Assembly (NCBI GenBank): GCA_015069135.1
Contig: SVJE01000009.1
Location: forward strand, 1-64,000
Direction: 5' to 3'
Length of the DNA stretch: 64,000 nt
Source of the DNA: Oscillospiraceae bacterium
Lineage (GTDB): Bacteria; Bacillota; Clostridia; UBA1212; SIG427
In this document: piece by piece, positions 51,716-60,366 of the stretch
Numbering within the stretch: position 1 is the first letter of the stretch
Layout: each line of letters begins with the position of its first letter
Position numbers and translations under genes: made by a program
Notes under the pieces: generated by a model
Databases searched by the model: none
Told to the model about the DNA's origin: nothing
The model's input: the letters and a program-made list of their open reading frames with translations, nothing else

Positions 51716-52488
51716 AAATTCTCCGGGATTTCTCTATGTTCTAAAAATATATCACTTTCTGCCCCAAGGAAGATTTTCAGAATTAAATCACGGCATTTAC
51801 CGGCATCCACTACTCTTACGATAGCATCTCCTATTTTACCGAAATACTGACAACCCATTTCAGTCAGAGGCCTATCAAAATTGGTAAAATACTGAGACAC
51901 ATCATCAGTCTCTGTACAATAGTGTGGTCTGTTTCTCACCCATTCTTCCTTACCGTGGGAATTTATAATTTTAACTTCATAAGCTTCTCCAATACGATTT
52001 GGAAGTTTCGCTCTTTCTTCCACAGAATGTATAAAAGTATTTTTGTTATTGCCAACACCAATAAGTAAAATCTTAGCACCAATATCTCCCAGCTTATCCC
52101 AGAAATATCCTACTGCTCCCGGGGTATGAGCATATTCCTCATTTTTAGTAAGCTCCTCAGCCATTTTACCATGCACCCATACAGAGTGCGTAGGATGAAG
52201 AGATCTTATGCCATCTTTACGGAAAGCTGCAGTACGTGGCACTACACCAATATTAGGAACAGTCTTTCTTACATCAAAAACATTGTTATCTTTATTAATA
52301 ACACCCCATGTATGGGTAGGTACTATAAAAGTACCCTCTGATAAATATTCGCAAAAAACATCAATAAAACCATCAGGACCCTCTTCTACGTCTCCCACTG
52401 CTTTGAAAGATGTGTGAATCAGTACTATGTCGTTTGGTAAAATTCCCAGTTCTTTAAGTTGTTTTTTAATTTCTGTCTTAGTAATCAT
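51706..52488 (-). CDS. Aminoglycoside N(3)-acetyltransferase family protein
   Basis: The start at 52488 (MITKTEIKKQ) is inferred; no Shine-Dalgarno precedes it, and a -10 CATAAT lies only 10 bases upstream, so the mRNA looks leaderless. The 260-residue protein has the AAC(3)/YokD fold motifs IVLIHTSFKAVG, GTFIVPTHTWG, RSLHPTHSVWVHGK and the late RNRPHYCTE. Family members acetylate aminoglycosides or unknown amines with acetyl-CoA. Many chromosomal homologues have no shown resistance role, so function should not be assumed. Confidence 0.85.
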   Translation of the reverse strand: MITKTEIKKQLKELGILPNDIVLIHTSFKAVGDVEEGPDGFIDVFCEYLSEGTFIVPTHTWGVINKDNNVFDVRKTVPNIGVVPRTAAFRKDGIRSLHPTHSVWVHGKMAEELTKNEEYAHTPGAVGYFWDKLGDIGAKILLIGVGNNKNTFIHSVEERAKLPNRIGEAYEVKIINSHGKEEWVRNRPHYCTETDDVSQYFTNFDRPLTEMGCQYFGKIGDAIVRVVDAGKCRDLILKIFLGAESDIFLEHREIPENLWK

Positions 52489-52498
52489 AACAGCAGTA

Positions 52499-52527
52499 AT
52501 TATGCCACAAAGAAGACATGGGTGCAA
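52499..52527 (-). promoter_or_regulatory. Leaderless-type promoter of the AAC(3)-like gene
   Basis: On the minus strand TTGCAC (52522-52527) and CATAAT (52499-52504) are 17 bases apart. The ATG follows after only 10 bases, leaving 2-4 bases of leader. Confidence 0.6.
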
Positions 52528-52541
52528 TAACCGCGGTGGAA

Positions 52542-52776
52542 TCGCCGACAAAATTAAAAAATTCGTAATTTGTCGGTGAAAGTATAAAAAACTCGCCGAT
52601 AATTACACTTGTACAGCATATTCGTCGGCGACTTTTTAGATAAAATTGGCTTTTTTAGCCCGTTTGTAACCCATACAAGCCAAAAGTCGCCGACAAAGTT
52701 CTCAATCATAATCGTCTGTCGGCGAAAAAATGTACAAGTCGTCGACAAGTCTGCAAAACTCTCTTTTTGTCGGCGA
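52542..52776. repeat. Alternating inverted-word array (CGCCGACAAA type)
   Basis: Eight copies of TCGCCGACAAA or its complement alternate strictly: 52542-52555 (F), 52567-52579 (R), 52593-52599 (F), 52624-52636 (R), 52682-52698 (F), 52717-52725 (R), 52738-52749 (F, degenerate), 52764-52776 (R). The central pair extends to a long stem, with TTGGCTT near 52647 and AAGCCAA near 52677 inside it. It occupies most of the 355-base gap between the divergent AAC(3)-like and GH36 promoters; no gene seen. Confidence 0.85.
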
Positions 52777-52784
52777 TTCTCGCA

Positions 52785-52813
52785 TTGACCCTACTTATAT
52801 GCCGTGATAAAAT
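52785..52813 (+). promoter_or_regulatory. Promoter of the GH36 gene
   Basis: TTGACC (52785-52790) and TAAAAT (52808-52813) are 17 bases apart. The start codon is at 52844. The last array word ends 9 bases upstream of the -35. Confidence 0.65.
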
Positions 52814-52843
52814 ATCCCCAGCATACAGATGAGAGGTTACATT

Positions 52844-54760
52844 ATGAATTACATACTTTCCGTGGAGCTTACAGATAAAAGTCCTGTGAAATTACATCTC
52901 ACCACAGAAGACAACTATCCTATAAAAATTTCTGTGGAAGAAATTGATTTTACCATTAAAAAATCAACCAACTACACATTACCTGAATACACAATTTCTT
53001 TTGTGCCACAAAAAAAAATCTCCATGTACGCTGTAAGGGTATTACTTCCCTATAATGAAAACAAGACAGGTGACACCTCTCCCATATATTTTTATGACAA
53101 CAACATCTGCACCAATGCATTTGCTGACATAAAGGAAATAGCAGCAGAAACACCCTACACCTACCGTTCCAGAGAAATTGTACTTGCTCAAAATAATAGT
53201 GGCAGACTTAATATTGCCTTTACAACATTCAACCGTTTCTACACGGAATTTGGCACCAACAAAAAAGATATAGCCGCTTCAATATATTTAGAAAACAAGC
53301 CTGTAAAGAAAGGTGAGTTATATACCCTTGAAACAATAGCCATGGATGACTCCACCCCTGGCTTGGAGTTTTTCGAAGAATACACTGAAATTCTCAGCAA
53401 AAAACACACTGTGGTTTTACCTGAATCAATTCCTGTCGGTTGGTCTTCCTGGTCATGTCTTTACGGTAGTGTTACACAGAACGAAGTACTAAAACAAGCC
53501 GGAGAGCTTGCAACCCATTGGAAAGAAAAAGGCGCTGACCTTATACAAATCGATGACGGATGGCAGGAAGGTGGTTCTTTTGCATCAATCTGGACAAATA
53601 ACAAAAACACTTTCCCGGACGACATTCCCCAGCTTAAAGAAGAACTTAACAAACTTGGACTTCGTCTTGGACTGTGGCTCTCTCCCGGATTGATTATAGA
53701 CAAATCAGAAGCCTTCGAAAACTTCCGCCCCTACATTAACACAGTGGACGGTAAAATGGTTAAACATTTCGGTGGAGATGACACTTTAGCAGCTGATATA
53801 AACGGTTCAGTTTACGGTTTACGCCTTGATGATAAGTATGTTCTTGATTATATAAAAGAAGTATTCCATAAATGTAAAGATGAATATGGTGCCTGCTATT
53901 TTAAGCTGGACTTTTTGATTAACCTTTTAATTCGTCTGGGAAATGGTGCATCAAGAGTTGAATATACCACCGGATATGCTGTAGAAGTATATAGAAATTT
54001 CATACATGAAATAAGAAAAACTGTAGGAGAAGATTCTTTTCTTTTAGCCTGTGGTTCACCTGTGGGCGAATCTATAGGAATATATGATTCCATACGTATT
54101 TCCAATGACATAACCTGGGAAGGAGCCGGAAATCCCGGTAGCATAAGCCCTTGGCTTATTATGTGGAAGGATGCTCAGAGTGCATTTTTAAGAAGCCCTT
54201 TCCACAAAAAGGTATTCATAAACGACCCTGATGCTTTGTTGGTAAGGGATTTTGACTCAGGTCATAACGACGGGCTTAATTTAACTTATGAGGAAGCAAA
54301 AATGTGGGCGACGGTAGTTGCTATGACAGGAGGACAGATTTTAATTAACGAAGAAATACACAAGCTTTCAGAAGAAAGAAAGGCTTTGATTGATAATATT
54401 TTACCGCCTCTAGGTCTGGCAGCCCGTCCTCGTAATTTCTTTGAATTCCCTAAATGTACAGAAACATTCATTAACTTTGATGAAAACTCACAACTTTGCG
54501 CTTTGTACAACTGGGACGAAGAAGAAATAACCAAAGAATTTAAGAATCCTTTTGAAAAAAAAGCCATAATGATAGATTGCTGGAGCCACGAAATAATTGG
54601 GGAAATTGAAACCACCTACACCTTTACCTTTCCGCCACACACCTGTAAAGCTATGTTGGTAAAACGCATTCCTTCTCCGGGTGAGTTTCTCTATAACGAC
54701 GGAAACTTTTATTTGGGACTGGGAGAAAGAAATGGAAAAGACTATTATTACAAAGCATGA
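52844..54760 (+). CDS. Alpha-galactosidase-like glycoside hydrolase family 36 protein
   Basis: The start at 52844 follows GAGAGGTTACATT. The 638-residue protein has an N-terminal beta domain (about 1-190) and a TIM barrel. The barrel shows GWSSWSCLYGSV, DLIQIDDGWQ, GLWLSPG, the nucleophile Asp356 in YFKLDF and the acid/base Asp422 in RISNDITW. GH36 enzymes remove alpha-galactosyl units such as those of raffinose and melibiose. It has no signal peptide, so it is cytoplasmic. It is a single-gene unit; the MFS-containing operon at 57-59 kb may supply its substrate. Confidence 0.87.
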   Translation: MNYILSVELTDKSPVKLHLTTEDNYPIKISVEEIDFTIKKSTNYTLPEYTISFVPQKKISMYAVRVLLPYNENKTGDTSPIYFYDNNICTNAFADIKEIAAETPYTYRSREIVLAQNNSGRLNIAFTTFNRFYTEFGTNKKDIAASIYLENKPVKKGELYTLETIAMDDSTPGLEFFEEYTEILSKKHTVVLPESIPVGWSSWSCLYGSVTQNEVLKQAGELATHWKEKGADLIQIDDGWQEGGSFASIWTNNKNTFPDDIPQLKEELNKLGLRLGLWLSPGLIIDKSEAFENFRPYINTVDGKMVKHFGGDDTLAADINGSVYGLRLDDKYVLDYIKEVFHKCKDEYGACYFKLDFLINLLIRLGNGASRVEYTTGYAVEVYRNFIHEIRKTVGEDSFLLACGSPVGESIGIYDSIRISNDITWEGAGNPGSISPWLIMWKDAQSAFLRSPFHKKVFINDPDALLVRDFDSGHNDGLNLTYEEAKMWATVVAMTGGQILINEEIHKLSEERKALIDNILPPLGLAARPRNFFEFPKCTETFINFDENSQLCALYNWDEEEITKEFKNPFEKKAIMIDCWSHEIIGEIETTYTFTFPPHTCKAMLVKRIPSPGEFLYNDGNFYLGLGERNGKDYYYKA

Positions 54761-54763
54761 GAA

Positions 54764-54793
54764 AAGCCCGGAGGCACATACGCTACCGGGCTT
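54764..54793. terminator. Bidirectional terminator between GH36 and hpt
   Basis: Perfect arms AAGCCCGG and CCGGGCTT surround a 14-base loop between convergent genes. The T tract on each side is short. Confidence 0.7.
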
Positions 54794-54804
54794 CTGAATT
54801 TCTG

Positions 54805-55356
54805 TTATTCACCATACTCTGCTATGTAAGGAAGATTTCTATACTTTTCTCCACAATCAAGACCATATCCGATTACAAAATGATCAGGAATCGTAAACAA
54901 TGAAATATCCGCTTTGAAATCAACCAATCGTCTGGATGGTTTATCCAACAAAGTTACCACACGGAGAGATATAGGATTTCTTGTCTTCAGCATATCAACC
55001 ACATCGTTAAGAGTTCTTCCTGTATCAATAATATCCTCAACAATAATTACATGATATTTGCTGATATCCTGATCCAGGTCCAGAGTTATCTTAACAACAC
55101 CTGTTGAAACTGTACCGCTAAAATAACTTTTAGCGCACATAAAACCTATTTCACAGGGAACTGTAATAGCCCGGCACAAATCCGCCATAAAAACAAAAGC
55201 ACCCTTAAGAATACTTACCAACAAAATGGGGCGACCATCATATGAATCACTTATTTCTTTGCCTGCTTTCTTAATAGCATCCTGAATTTCTTTTTCTGTA
55301 ATAAGTACTCTTTTTATCTTATTATCATATTCTTCAATACATTTAATAGGGTCCAT
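54805..55356 (-). CDS. hpt: Hypoxanthine phosphoribosyltransferase
   Basis: The 183-residue protein has the PRTase motif VIIVEDIIDTGRTL (about 98-111), the flexible-loop region CEIGFMCAKSYFSGT, and the C-terminal FVIGYGLDCGEKYRNLPYIAEY typical of HPRT. It salvages hypoxanthine or guanine with PRPP. It lies 37 bases after the DUF4091 gene, at the end of an operon of otherwise carbohydrate and lipid genes. Confidence 0.94.
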   Translation of the reverse strand: MDPIKCIEEYDNKIKRVLITEKEIQDAIKKAGKEISDSYDGRPILLVSILKGAFVFMADLCRAITVPCEIGFMCAKSYFSGTVSTGVVKITLDLDQDISKYHVIIVEDIIDTGRTLNDVVDMLKTRNPISLRVVTLLDKPSRRLVDFKADISLFTIPDHFVIGYGLDCGEKYRNLPYIAEYGE

Positions 55357-55393
55357 TATTTACAACGCCTCCTGCATTTATTCACCTTTTTTA

Positions 55394-56962
55394 TTATAAT
55401 AAATTTTCAATTAACAGTCTATATATTTCCTCAAATACATCTGTATCCGTATCGTAATCAGTAAATGATCTTACACATTTCTTAACTAACTCCATTGCTG
55501 TTTCAGGAGATTTTTCAGCTAACATCATTAAGAGCTCATAATCTTCTATACCGGAACGCATTGCCTCCAGCCGAACACTTCTAAGTACTATTTTACCCTT
55601 AGGATAAACGATGTGTGTGTCCCCTGCCGGAAGGATCTGCCCCATATGACCATCTACAAGGTCTCCTGCCAGCACAAAGGGGTTATCTCCGTTTGTATGA
55701 TAATAGCTGAAGCCCCAATGTAAATACCCGGTAAAACCATACAGATAATTAGCCCAGTGAAGATATCTTGTTCTTATTAAATCAAGATCAAGAAGACGAT
55801 TTAAGTATGTACCTCCCGGGAAACAACATGTATAGTACCAACATTCCATATCCTTTTTAAGTCTGTCATAGCCTTCCCTGTCATTTACATATCCTATAGA
55901 CTTCGGAACACAAATATCGATAGCTCCATCAATATTGGTGGTTTCCACTGCATCAACCAAAGGGATACCGGGGAGAATTTCTTTAAATATTTTTGCAAGT
56001 TTACAATAATCTTCTGCGCAGCCATCATGTGGTTCATCTGCCACATGTTGAGTAGCATTATCCAGCCAATTATTTTCCTTGAGAAAAACATACCACTGAG
56101 AGTAGTAACTTTTTATAAGCTTAAGTCCTTCTTCCGAAAGTGCCGGATATTTTTCTTTTCCCCAGCGAACCAAAAATTCCGAAGAACCCCAGTTGGCACG
56201 GCACACCATGGTTTCACCCTCAATGTTTGTAAAACCTTCAGACAAAAAAATCTCAATAAATCTTTTCGTTCTGGTAAAATCAAATACATACTCACCATCA
56301 GACGTTACCGTTCTGGTGGCCAACTTACAATGGGTCATAAAATCAGTTTGTCTGCAAACTCTCATGGTTTTTGCATATTCTTTAATCATTTCCCAGTGTT
56401 CTTCCGACCAGCGTTCTACACCATGGAAATCAGCCATATCATTTAAGTCGTACCAATTTGTTACTCTCAGCTTTCCATTTTCAGGCACAGACACAGCTGA
56501 AACATTTATTGTTACAGGAATTGTCAGAATTTCTTCGGGATTCGTAATAATGAGACATCCGCTATATTTTCCGGCGCCTATACCTTTGGTACACCATTTG
56601 ATATACAAAGCAGCTACTCTCTTTTCACCCGGTAAAATATTACCAGCTACAGGTTCCATAGGGTCAAAAACTTCAAAAGGAGCTTGTTTTGTAGCATGCG
56701 GCGCAGGTGTGCCCGGAGCCACAATAGTCTCCCACCCATCAGCACAATTTTTCTCCACTCTGACAGGTATCAGTTGATTTATTTCCGGCTCCAAGAAGGA
56801 ATCTCCTGACCATTTTACCGTCAGACTTTCAACACATTCACATAATACCTGAACACAGCCATAACTGTTTCCTACACAGTTAAGACTTATTTCTTTTTTT
56901 CCTTCTTTAGGATCAATATCCGGATATATCCATTGATTCTGACTAAAAACACCGTAATTCAT
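55394..56962 (-). CDS. DUF4091 domain glycoside-hydrolase-like protein
   Basis: The start at 56962 (MNYGVFSQNQWIYPD) follows GAAAGGTGAACAT. The 522-residue protein has an N-terminal beta-sandwich (about 1-155), a TIM-barrel-like centre with NIEGETMVCRANWG, VADEPHD (a possible acidic catalytic pair) and a C-terminal DUF4091 region (YLHWANYLYGFTGYLHWGFSYY and RLEAMRSGIEDYELLMML). DUF4091 proteins include glycosidases, but the specificity here is not known. It has no signal peptide. It lies in the MFS-GDPD-DUF4091-hpt operon. Confidence 0.8.
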   Translation of the reverse strand: MNYGVFSQNQWIYPDIDPKEGKKEISLNCVGNSYGCVQVLCECVESLTVKWSGDSFLEPEINQLIPVRVEKNCADGWETIVAPGTPAPHATKQAPFEVFDPMEPVAGNILPGEKRVAALYIKWCTKGIGAGKYSGCLIITNPEEILTIPVTINVSAVSVPENGKLRVTNWYDLNDMADFHGVERWSEEHWEMIKEYAKTMRVCRQTDFMTHCKLATRTVTSDGEYVFDFTRTKRFIEIFLSEGFTNIEGETMVCRANWGSSEFLVRWGKEKYPALSEEGLKLIKSYYSQWYVFLKENNWLDNATQHVADEPHDGCAEDYCKLAKIFKEILPGIPLVDAVETTNIDGAIDICVPKSIGYVNDREGYDRLKKDMECWYYTCCFPGGTYLNRLLDLDLIRTRYLHWANYLYGFTGYLHWGFSYYHTNGDNPFVLAGDLVDGHMGQILPAGDTHIVYPKGKIVLRSVRLEAMRSGIEDYELLMMLAEKSPETAMELVKKCVRSFTDYDTDTDVFEEIYRLLIENLL

Positions 56963-56966
56963 ATGT

Positions 56967-57770
56967 TCACCTTTCAAATATAGGGTACTCTTTAAGAGAC
57001 TCCGCTACTTTGTATTCATCGTCTCCTTTTACTGTCCATACAAATTTTACCGCCCTATGAAGACCGATGGCTAACTTAACAGGTAAGCGGTTTCTATCCA
57101 CTTTGTTGTAAGCAATAAAATCAGGTCTTGATATGAAATTAAATACCATAGCTGTCAGTAAAATGTTAATAACAGATTTTTTATTTTTTTCTCTGCAGAC
57201 ATTTGTATAGAGCTGTCCGTAAAATGCATCCGGCAGATATTTTTTCATAGTTTTGATAAGTAACGGATTAAAAGATTCAATGCAATAGGGGCCCTTGTAC
57301 GCTTTAAGTAAATTTGCTACCTTTACACAAAGCGATGTATTAAAATCTTCTCCTTTAAGTTCAACCAGCAAAGGAACCCTTCCGTCAACAAAACCCAGTA
57401 CTTCCTTAAATGTAGGAATCTTTTCATCAGTACCTGCTAATGAAAGCTGTTGTAACTCTTCTCCCGTTAATTCACAGACCTTCTTATCACTCTCTGTCAT
57501 ACGACCCAAAAGATAATCATGGTAAACCATAACCTGACCGTCTTTTGAAAGCTGTACATCCAGTTCAATACCATATTCCTCTGCCACAGCCTTTTCAAAA
57601 GCTGCCAGGGAGTTTTCAGGTATATTTCCACCATGTAACCCTCTATGAGCATAAGCTGTAAAAAGTCTTTCATCAGAAGGTATTCTTCCTCTTGGGGCCA
57701 CCAGAACAAAAACATACAGTCCCAACAGTACAAGTAGTATCAATAATATAATTAAAATAACACTCAGCAT
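56967..57770 (-). CDS. Membrane-anchored glycerophosphodiester phosphodiesterase
   Basis: The 267-residue protein starts at 57770 with a membrane helix (about 3-24) and a GDPD domain. Catalytic residues are in AHRGLHGG (H42, R43), PENS, IELDVQLSKDG (E69, D71) and VYHD (H84). It hydrolyses glycerophosphodiesters to glycerol-3-phosphate and an alcohol. The ribosome binding site is weak (GGATG), and it starts 2 bases after the MFS gene, so it may be coupled to it. Confidence 0.88.
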   Translation of the reverse strand: MLSVILIILLILLVLLGLYVFVLVAPRGRIPSDERLFTAYAHRGLHGGNIPENSLAAFEKAVAEEYGIELDVQLSKDGQVMVYHDYLLGRMTESDKKVCELTGEELQQLSLAGTDEKIPTFKEVLGFVDGRVPLLVELKGEDFNTSLCVKVANLLKAYKGPYCIESFNPLLIKTMKKYLPDAFYGQLYTNVCREKNKKSVINILLTAMVFNFISRPDFIAYNKVDRNRLPVKLAIGLHRAVKFVWTVKGDDEYKVAESLKEYPIFER

Positions 57771-57772
57771 AA

Positions 57773-59143
57773 TCAATCAACATCCATGTGCTCTAAAGCA
57801 CTTTTCTTTTCAACAGGAATAGAATCTCCGTGTTTAACAAAAAACATTGTAATAAATGAAAATACCACAAACAGGGCTCCAAATGTAAAGAATACATAAC
57901 GCATTCCCAATAAATCATACAAAATACCGGAAAGTATAGGTGCTACTATCTGTGCTGACATAGAAGCTGTGTAATAGTAGCCGGTATATTTTCCTACATC
58001 ACCATGTTTTGCAAGTTCAACAACCATAGGGAAAGAGTTTACATTTATTGTTGCCCAACCGATACCTGCCAATACAAACACAGGTATCATAATAACTTCA
58101 GGTGTTTTGGGAGTAATAAATATTCCGGCAGCAAATGCTGATGCCAAAATAAGCACACCTGCTAATATTGTTTTCTTTCTTCCTACTTTTGATGCAATAA
58201 TTCCCACAGGAATATATGAGACTATAGCTGCTGCCTGAGCAATTATTAAAGTAAAATTAAAATCAAACCCTAAAATATTTGATGCATATACAGAATATTT
58301 ACTGGTTATGGAGTTGTATCCAATAAACCAGAGCATTACTGAAGCAAGAATAAGTAAAAGTGATTTAAGTTCTGCCTTTGAAAGTTTGTTATTTGTTGTA
58401 GCTTCGTTGAAATTTTCCTCAACTAAACCCAATTCAACAGAATCCCTTTCCATCTCTTCAGCCCATTTTTTCTCTTTTACACAAAGGAGAAAAATAACGA
58501 AGCCTGCAAGCATAACTAAGCAAACAGCAATTACATAACCGGTGTATTCCATGTAAGGATTTTTTGATGTGGCAAATACCATACCTAAAACTAAAACTAT
58601 AATACCACCGGCTGTACCTGTAAGATTTATAATTGCATTTGCTTTGGAACGAAGTGGTTTCGGTGTTACGTCAGGCATTAATGCCACCGCCGGTGAACGG
58701 AAGGTTGCCATAGCAACCAACACTACTAAAAGGGTAGCTATGAAACCTATTAATGGTAAAGGATTGCTCAATGTTAGATCTAATGTTAATTTTCTTACTG
58801 ATTCTGAACCTGGTATACCTGCTGCAATTACTTTGGAAATCTGATAGTTGTCAACTAATGTGAGACCTATAAAAGAGATTACTGCAATAATTGTTCCAAA
58901 AAAAATAAATGGAGTACGCTTTCCGAATCTTGTATTCACTTTATCTGAAATCGCACCAAATATAGGAAGCATAAATACTGCCAATATGTTATCAAAAGAC
59001 ATTACCGCTCCTGAAATTGTCTGCGGAAGTCCGAAATGATTTGTAAGTATAAGTGGAACTATTGCATCATAAGCCTGCCAAAATGCACTTATAAGAAAGA
59101 ATGCCATTCCTACAAGCATAGTGCGTTTGTAATTAAGTTTCAT
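57773..59143 (-). CDS. MFS transporter, GPH/SLC45-like sugar importer
   Basis: The start at 59143 (MKLNYKRTML) follows AAAGGGATATACT; longer readings have no ribosome binding site. The 456-residue protein has 12 predicted helices, with FGAISDKVNTRFGKRTPFI in the loop 2-3 position and a second half with the same motif (ASKVGRKKT). The two conserved Asp/Arg-rich loops and the length fit glycoside-type transporters of the SLC45/GPH group. It heads the operon with the GDPD and DUF4091 genes and probably imports an oligosaccharide or a glycosyl-glycerol. Confidence 0.85.
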   Translation of the reverse strand: MKLNYKRTMLVGMAFFLISAFWQAYDAIVPLILTNHFGLPQTISGAVMSFDNILAVFMLPIFGAISDKVNTRFGKRTPFIFFGTIIAVISFIGLTLVDNYQISKVIAAGIPGSESVRKLTLDLTLSNPLPLIGFIATLLVVLVAMATFRSPAVALMPDVTPKPLRSKANAIINLTGTAGGIIVLVLGMVFATSKNPYMEYTGYVIAVCLVMLAGFVIFLLCVKEKKWAEEMERDSVELGLVEENFNEATTNNKLSKAELKSLLLILASVMLWFIGYNSITSKYSVYASNILGFDFNFTLIIAQAAAIVSYIPVGIIASKVGRKKTILAGVLILASAFAAGIFITPKTPEVIMIPVFVLAGIGWATINVNSFPMVVELAKHGDVGKYTGYYYTASMSAQIVAPILSGILYDLLGMRYVFFTFGALFVVFSFITMFFVKHGDSIPVEKKSALEHMDVD

Positions 59144-59235
59144 AGTATATCCCTTTCCCGGAAAAATTAAAATTATCTTATTGGTAAATATATCACATTT
59201 ATAGGTAATATTGCAATTTTTCTTTATACCTGTTA

Positions 59236-59264
59236 TTGATTTCAAATATATGTCACTGTAAAAT
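59236..59264 (+). promoter_or_regulatory. Promoter of the DUF5714 gene
   Basis: TTGATT (59236-59241) and TAAAAT (59259-59264) are 17 bases apart, about 35 bases before the start codon. Confidence 0.6.
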
Positions 59265-59299
59265 AAACTTAAAAGCATACTTTTTACGGAGTTATGATT

Positions 59300-59980
59300 A
59301 TGAAAGATGAATGTTTGATTTGCGGAGCACCACTTAAATATTTGGAAAACGACAAAGAGATGGAGTGCAGTATTTGCCATAAAAAAGGAAGAAGCAACAC
59401 TGTATGTGAAAAGGGGCATTATGTATGTGACCAATGCCACACCGGAGGTGTAGATGAAATTATTGGGACATGCCTTAGAGAAACCTCAAAGAACCCTGTT
59501 GAAATTCTGAAAAAACTAATGGAATTGCCTTTCTGTCATATGCACGGACCGGAACATCATATAATGGTAGGTTCTGCACTACTTACAGCTTACAAAAACT
59601 CCGGAGGAGATTTTGACCTTAATAAGGCGCTTTCTGAAATGCAGGCCAGAGGTAAAAAAGTTCCCGGAGGAGCCTGTGGTTTTTGGGGGGCCTGTGGAGC
59701 CGGCATCAGCGCCGGGATGTTTATTTCAATCGTTACAGGCTCAACACCACTGAAGAATAAAGAGTGGGGATTGTCCAACGCCATGACCTCAGAAGCTTTA
59801 GGTGCTATTGCTGCCTTAGGAGGTCCTCGTTGTTGTAAAAGAAATTCCTACACAGCCATTGTTAAGGCGGTGGAATTTGTCAAAGTCAATCTGGGTATTG
59901 AGATGGAACTTGGTAAAATACAATGTACTCATTCGGAAGAAAACAATCAGTGTATAATGGAAAGGTGCCCCTTTAAATGA
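59300..59980 (+). CDS. DUF5714 protein with Cys-rich N-terminus
   Basis: The start at 59300 has 8-base spacing from CGGAG; an ATG at 59294 is too close. The 226-residue protein begins with two CxxC pairs and a third Cys/His group (CLICGAPL, CSICHKK, CEKGHYVCDQCH), a zinc-ribbon-like region. DUF5714 follows (about 70-226) with HGPEHHIMVGSALL, GGACGFWGACGAGISAGM and CCKRNSY. The many Cys and His residues suggest metal or metal-sulfur binding. It overlaps the phosphatase gene by 4 bases. I know of no experimental function. Confidence 0.82.
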   Translation: MKDECLICGAPLKYLENDKEMECSICHKKGRSNTVCEKGHYVCDQCHTGGVDEIIGTCLRETSKNPVEILKKLMELPFCHMHGPEHHIMVGSALLTAYKNSGGDFDLNKALSEMQARGKKVPGGACGFWGACGAGISAGMFISIVTGSTPLKNKEWGLSNAMTSEALGAIAALGGPRCCKRNSYTAIVKAVEFVKVNLGIEMELGKIQCTHSEENNQCIMERCPFK

Positions 59981-60366
59981 AAAAAATAATAGCTTTTATA
60001 TGTGTACATAATTCTTGTCGTAGCCAGATTGCTGAAGCTTTGGGCAAATTTTTTTGTGGTGATAAATATGATTTTTATTCTGCAGGAACCGAAACCAAGC
60101 CCCAGATAAATCAAGACGCAGTACGTCTTATAAAACAGCTTTACGGTATTGATATGGAGAAAACACAGTATAGTAAGACCTTCGATAAAATCCCAACACC
60201 TGATATTGCAATTTCAATGGGTTGTGATGTTGGTTGTCCCTTTATAGGAAGAAATTTTGATGAAAATTGGGAGCTGTTAGATCCTACAGGTAATAGTGAT
60301 AAGGTTTTTATTCAGGTTATAAAAGAGATAGAGAAAAAAGTAAAGGGACTGTCTTATTTTTATTGA
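59977..60366 (+). CDS. Low-molecular-weight phosphatase / arsenate reductase-like protein
   Basis: The 129-residue protein has the P-loop CVHNSCRS (CX5R at 9-15) and a general acid Asp in LLDPTG. It is close to thioredoxin-coupled ArsC, with extra Cys residues near 80-90 (GCDVGCPF), but it could be a tyrosine phosphatase. It is translationally coupled to DUF5714. No arsenite pump or ArsR is nearby, so detoxification of arsenate is not proven. Its stop overlaps the stop of the convergent YD-repeat gene by 7 bases. Confidence 0.8.
   Translation: MKKIIAFICVHNSCRSQIAEALGKFFCGDKYDFYSAGTETKPQINQDAVRLIKQLYGIDMEKTQYSKTFDKIPTPDIAISMGCDVGCPFIGRNFDENWELLDPTGNSDKVFIQVIKEIEKKVKGLSYFY

Noticed and set aside
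51706-52488. Acquired aminoglycoside resistance gene.
   Set aside because: Base composition matches its surroundings, there is no mobile element, and many chromosomal AAC(3)-like proteins have no resistance activity.
52542-52776. A CRISPR array or tandem repeat.
   Set aside because: Copies alternate in orientation and spacing varies from about 10 to 45 bases.
59977-60366. Arsenic resistance operon.
   Set aside because: No arsB/acr3, arsR or arsA is present; the only neighbour is DUF5714.
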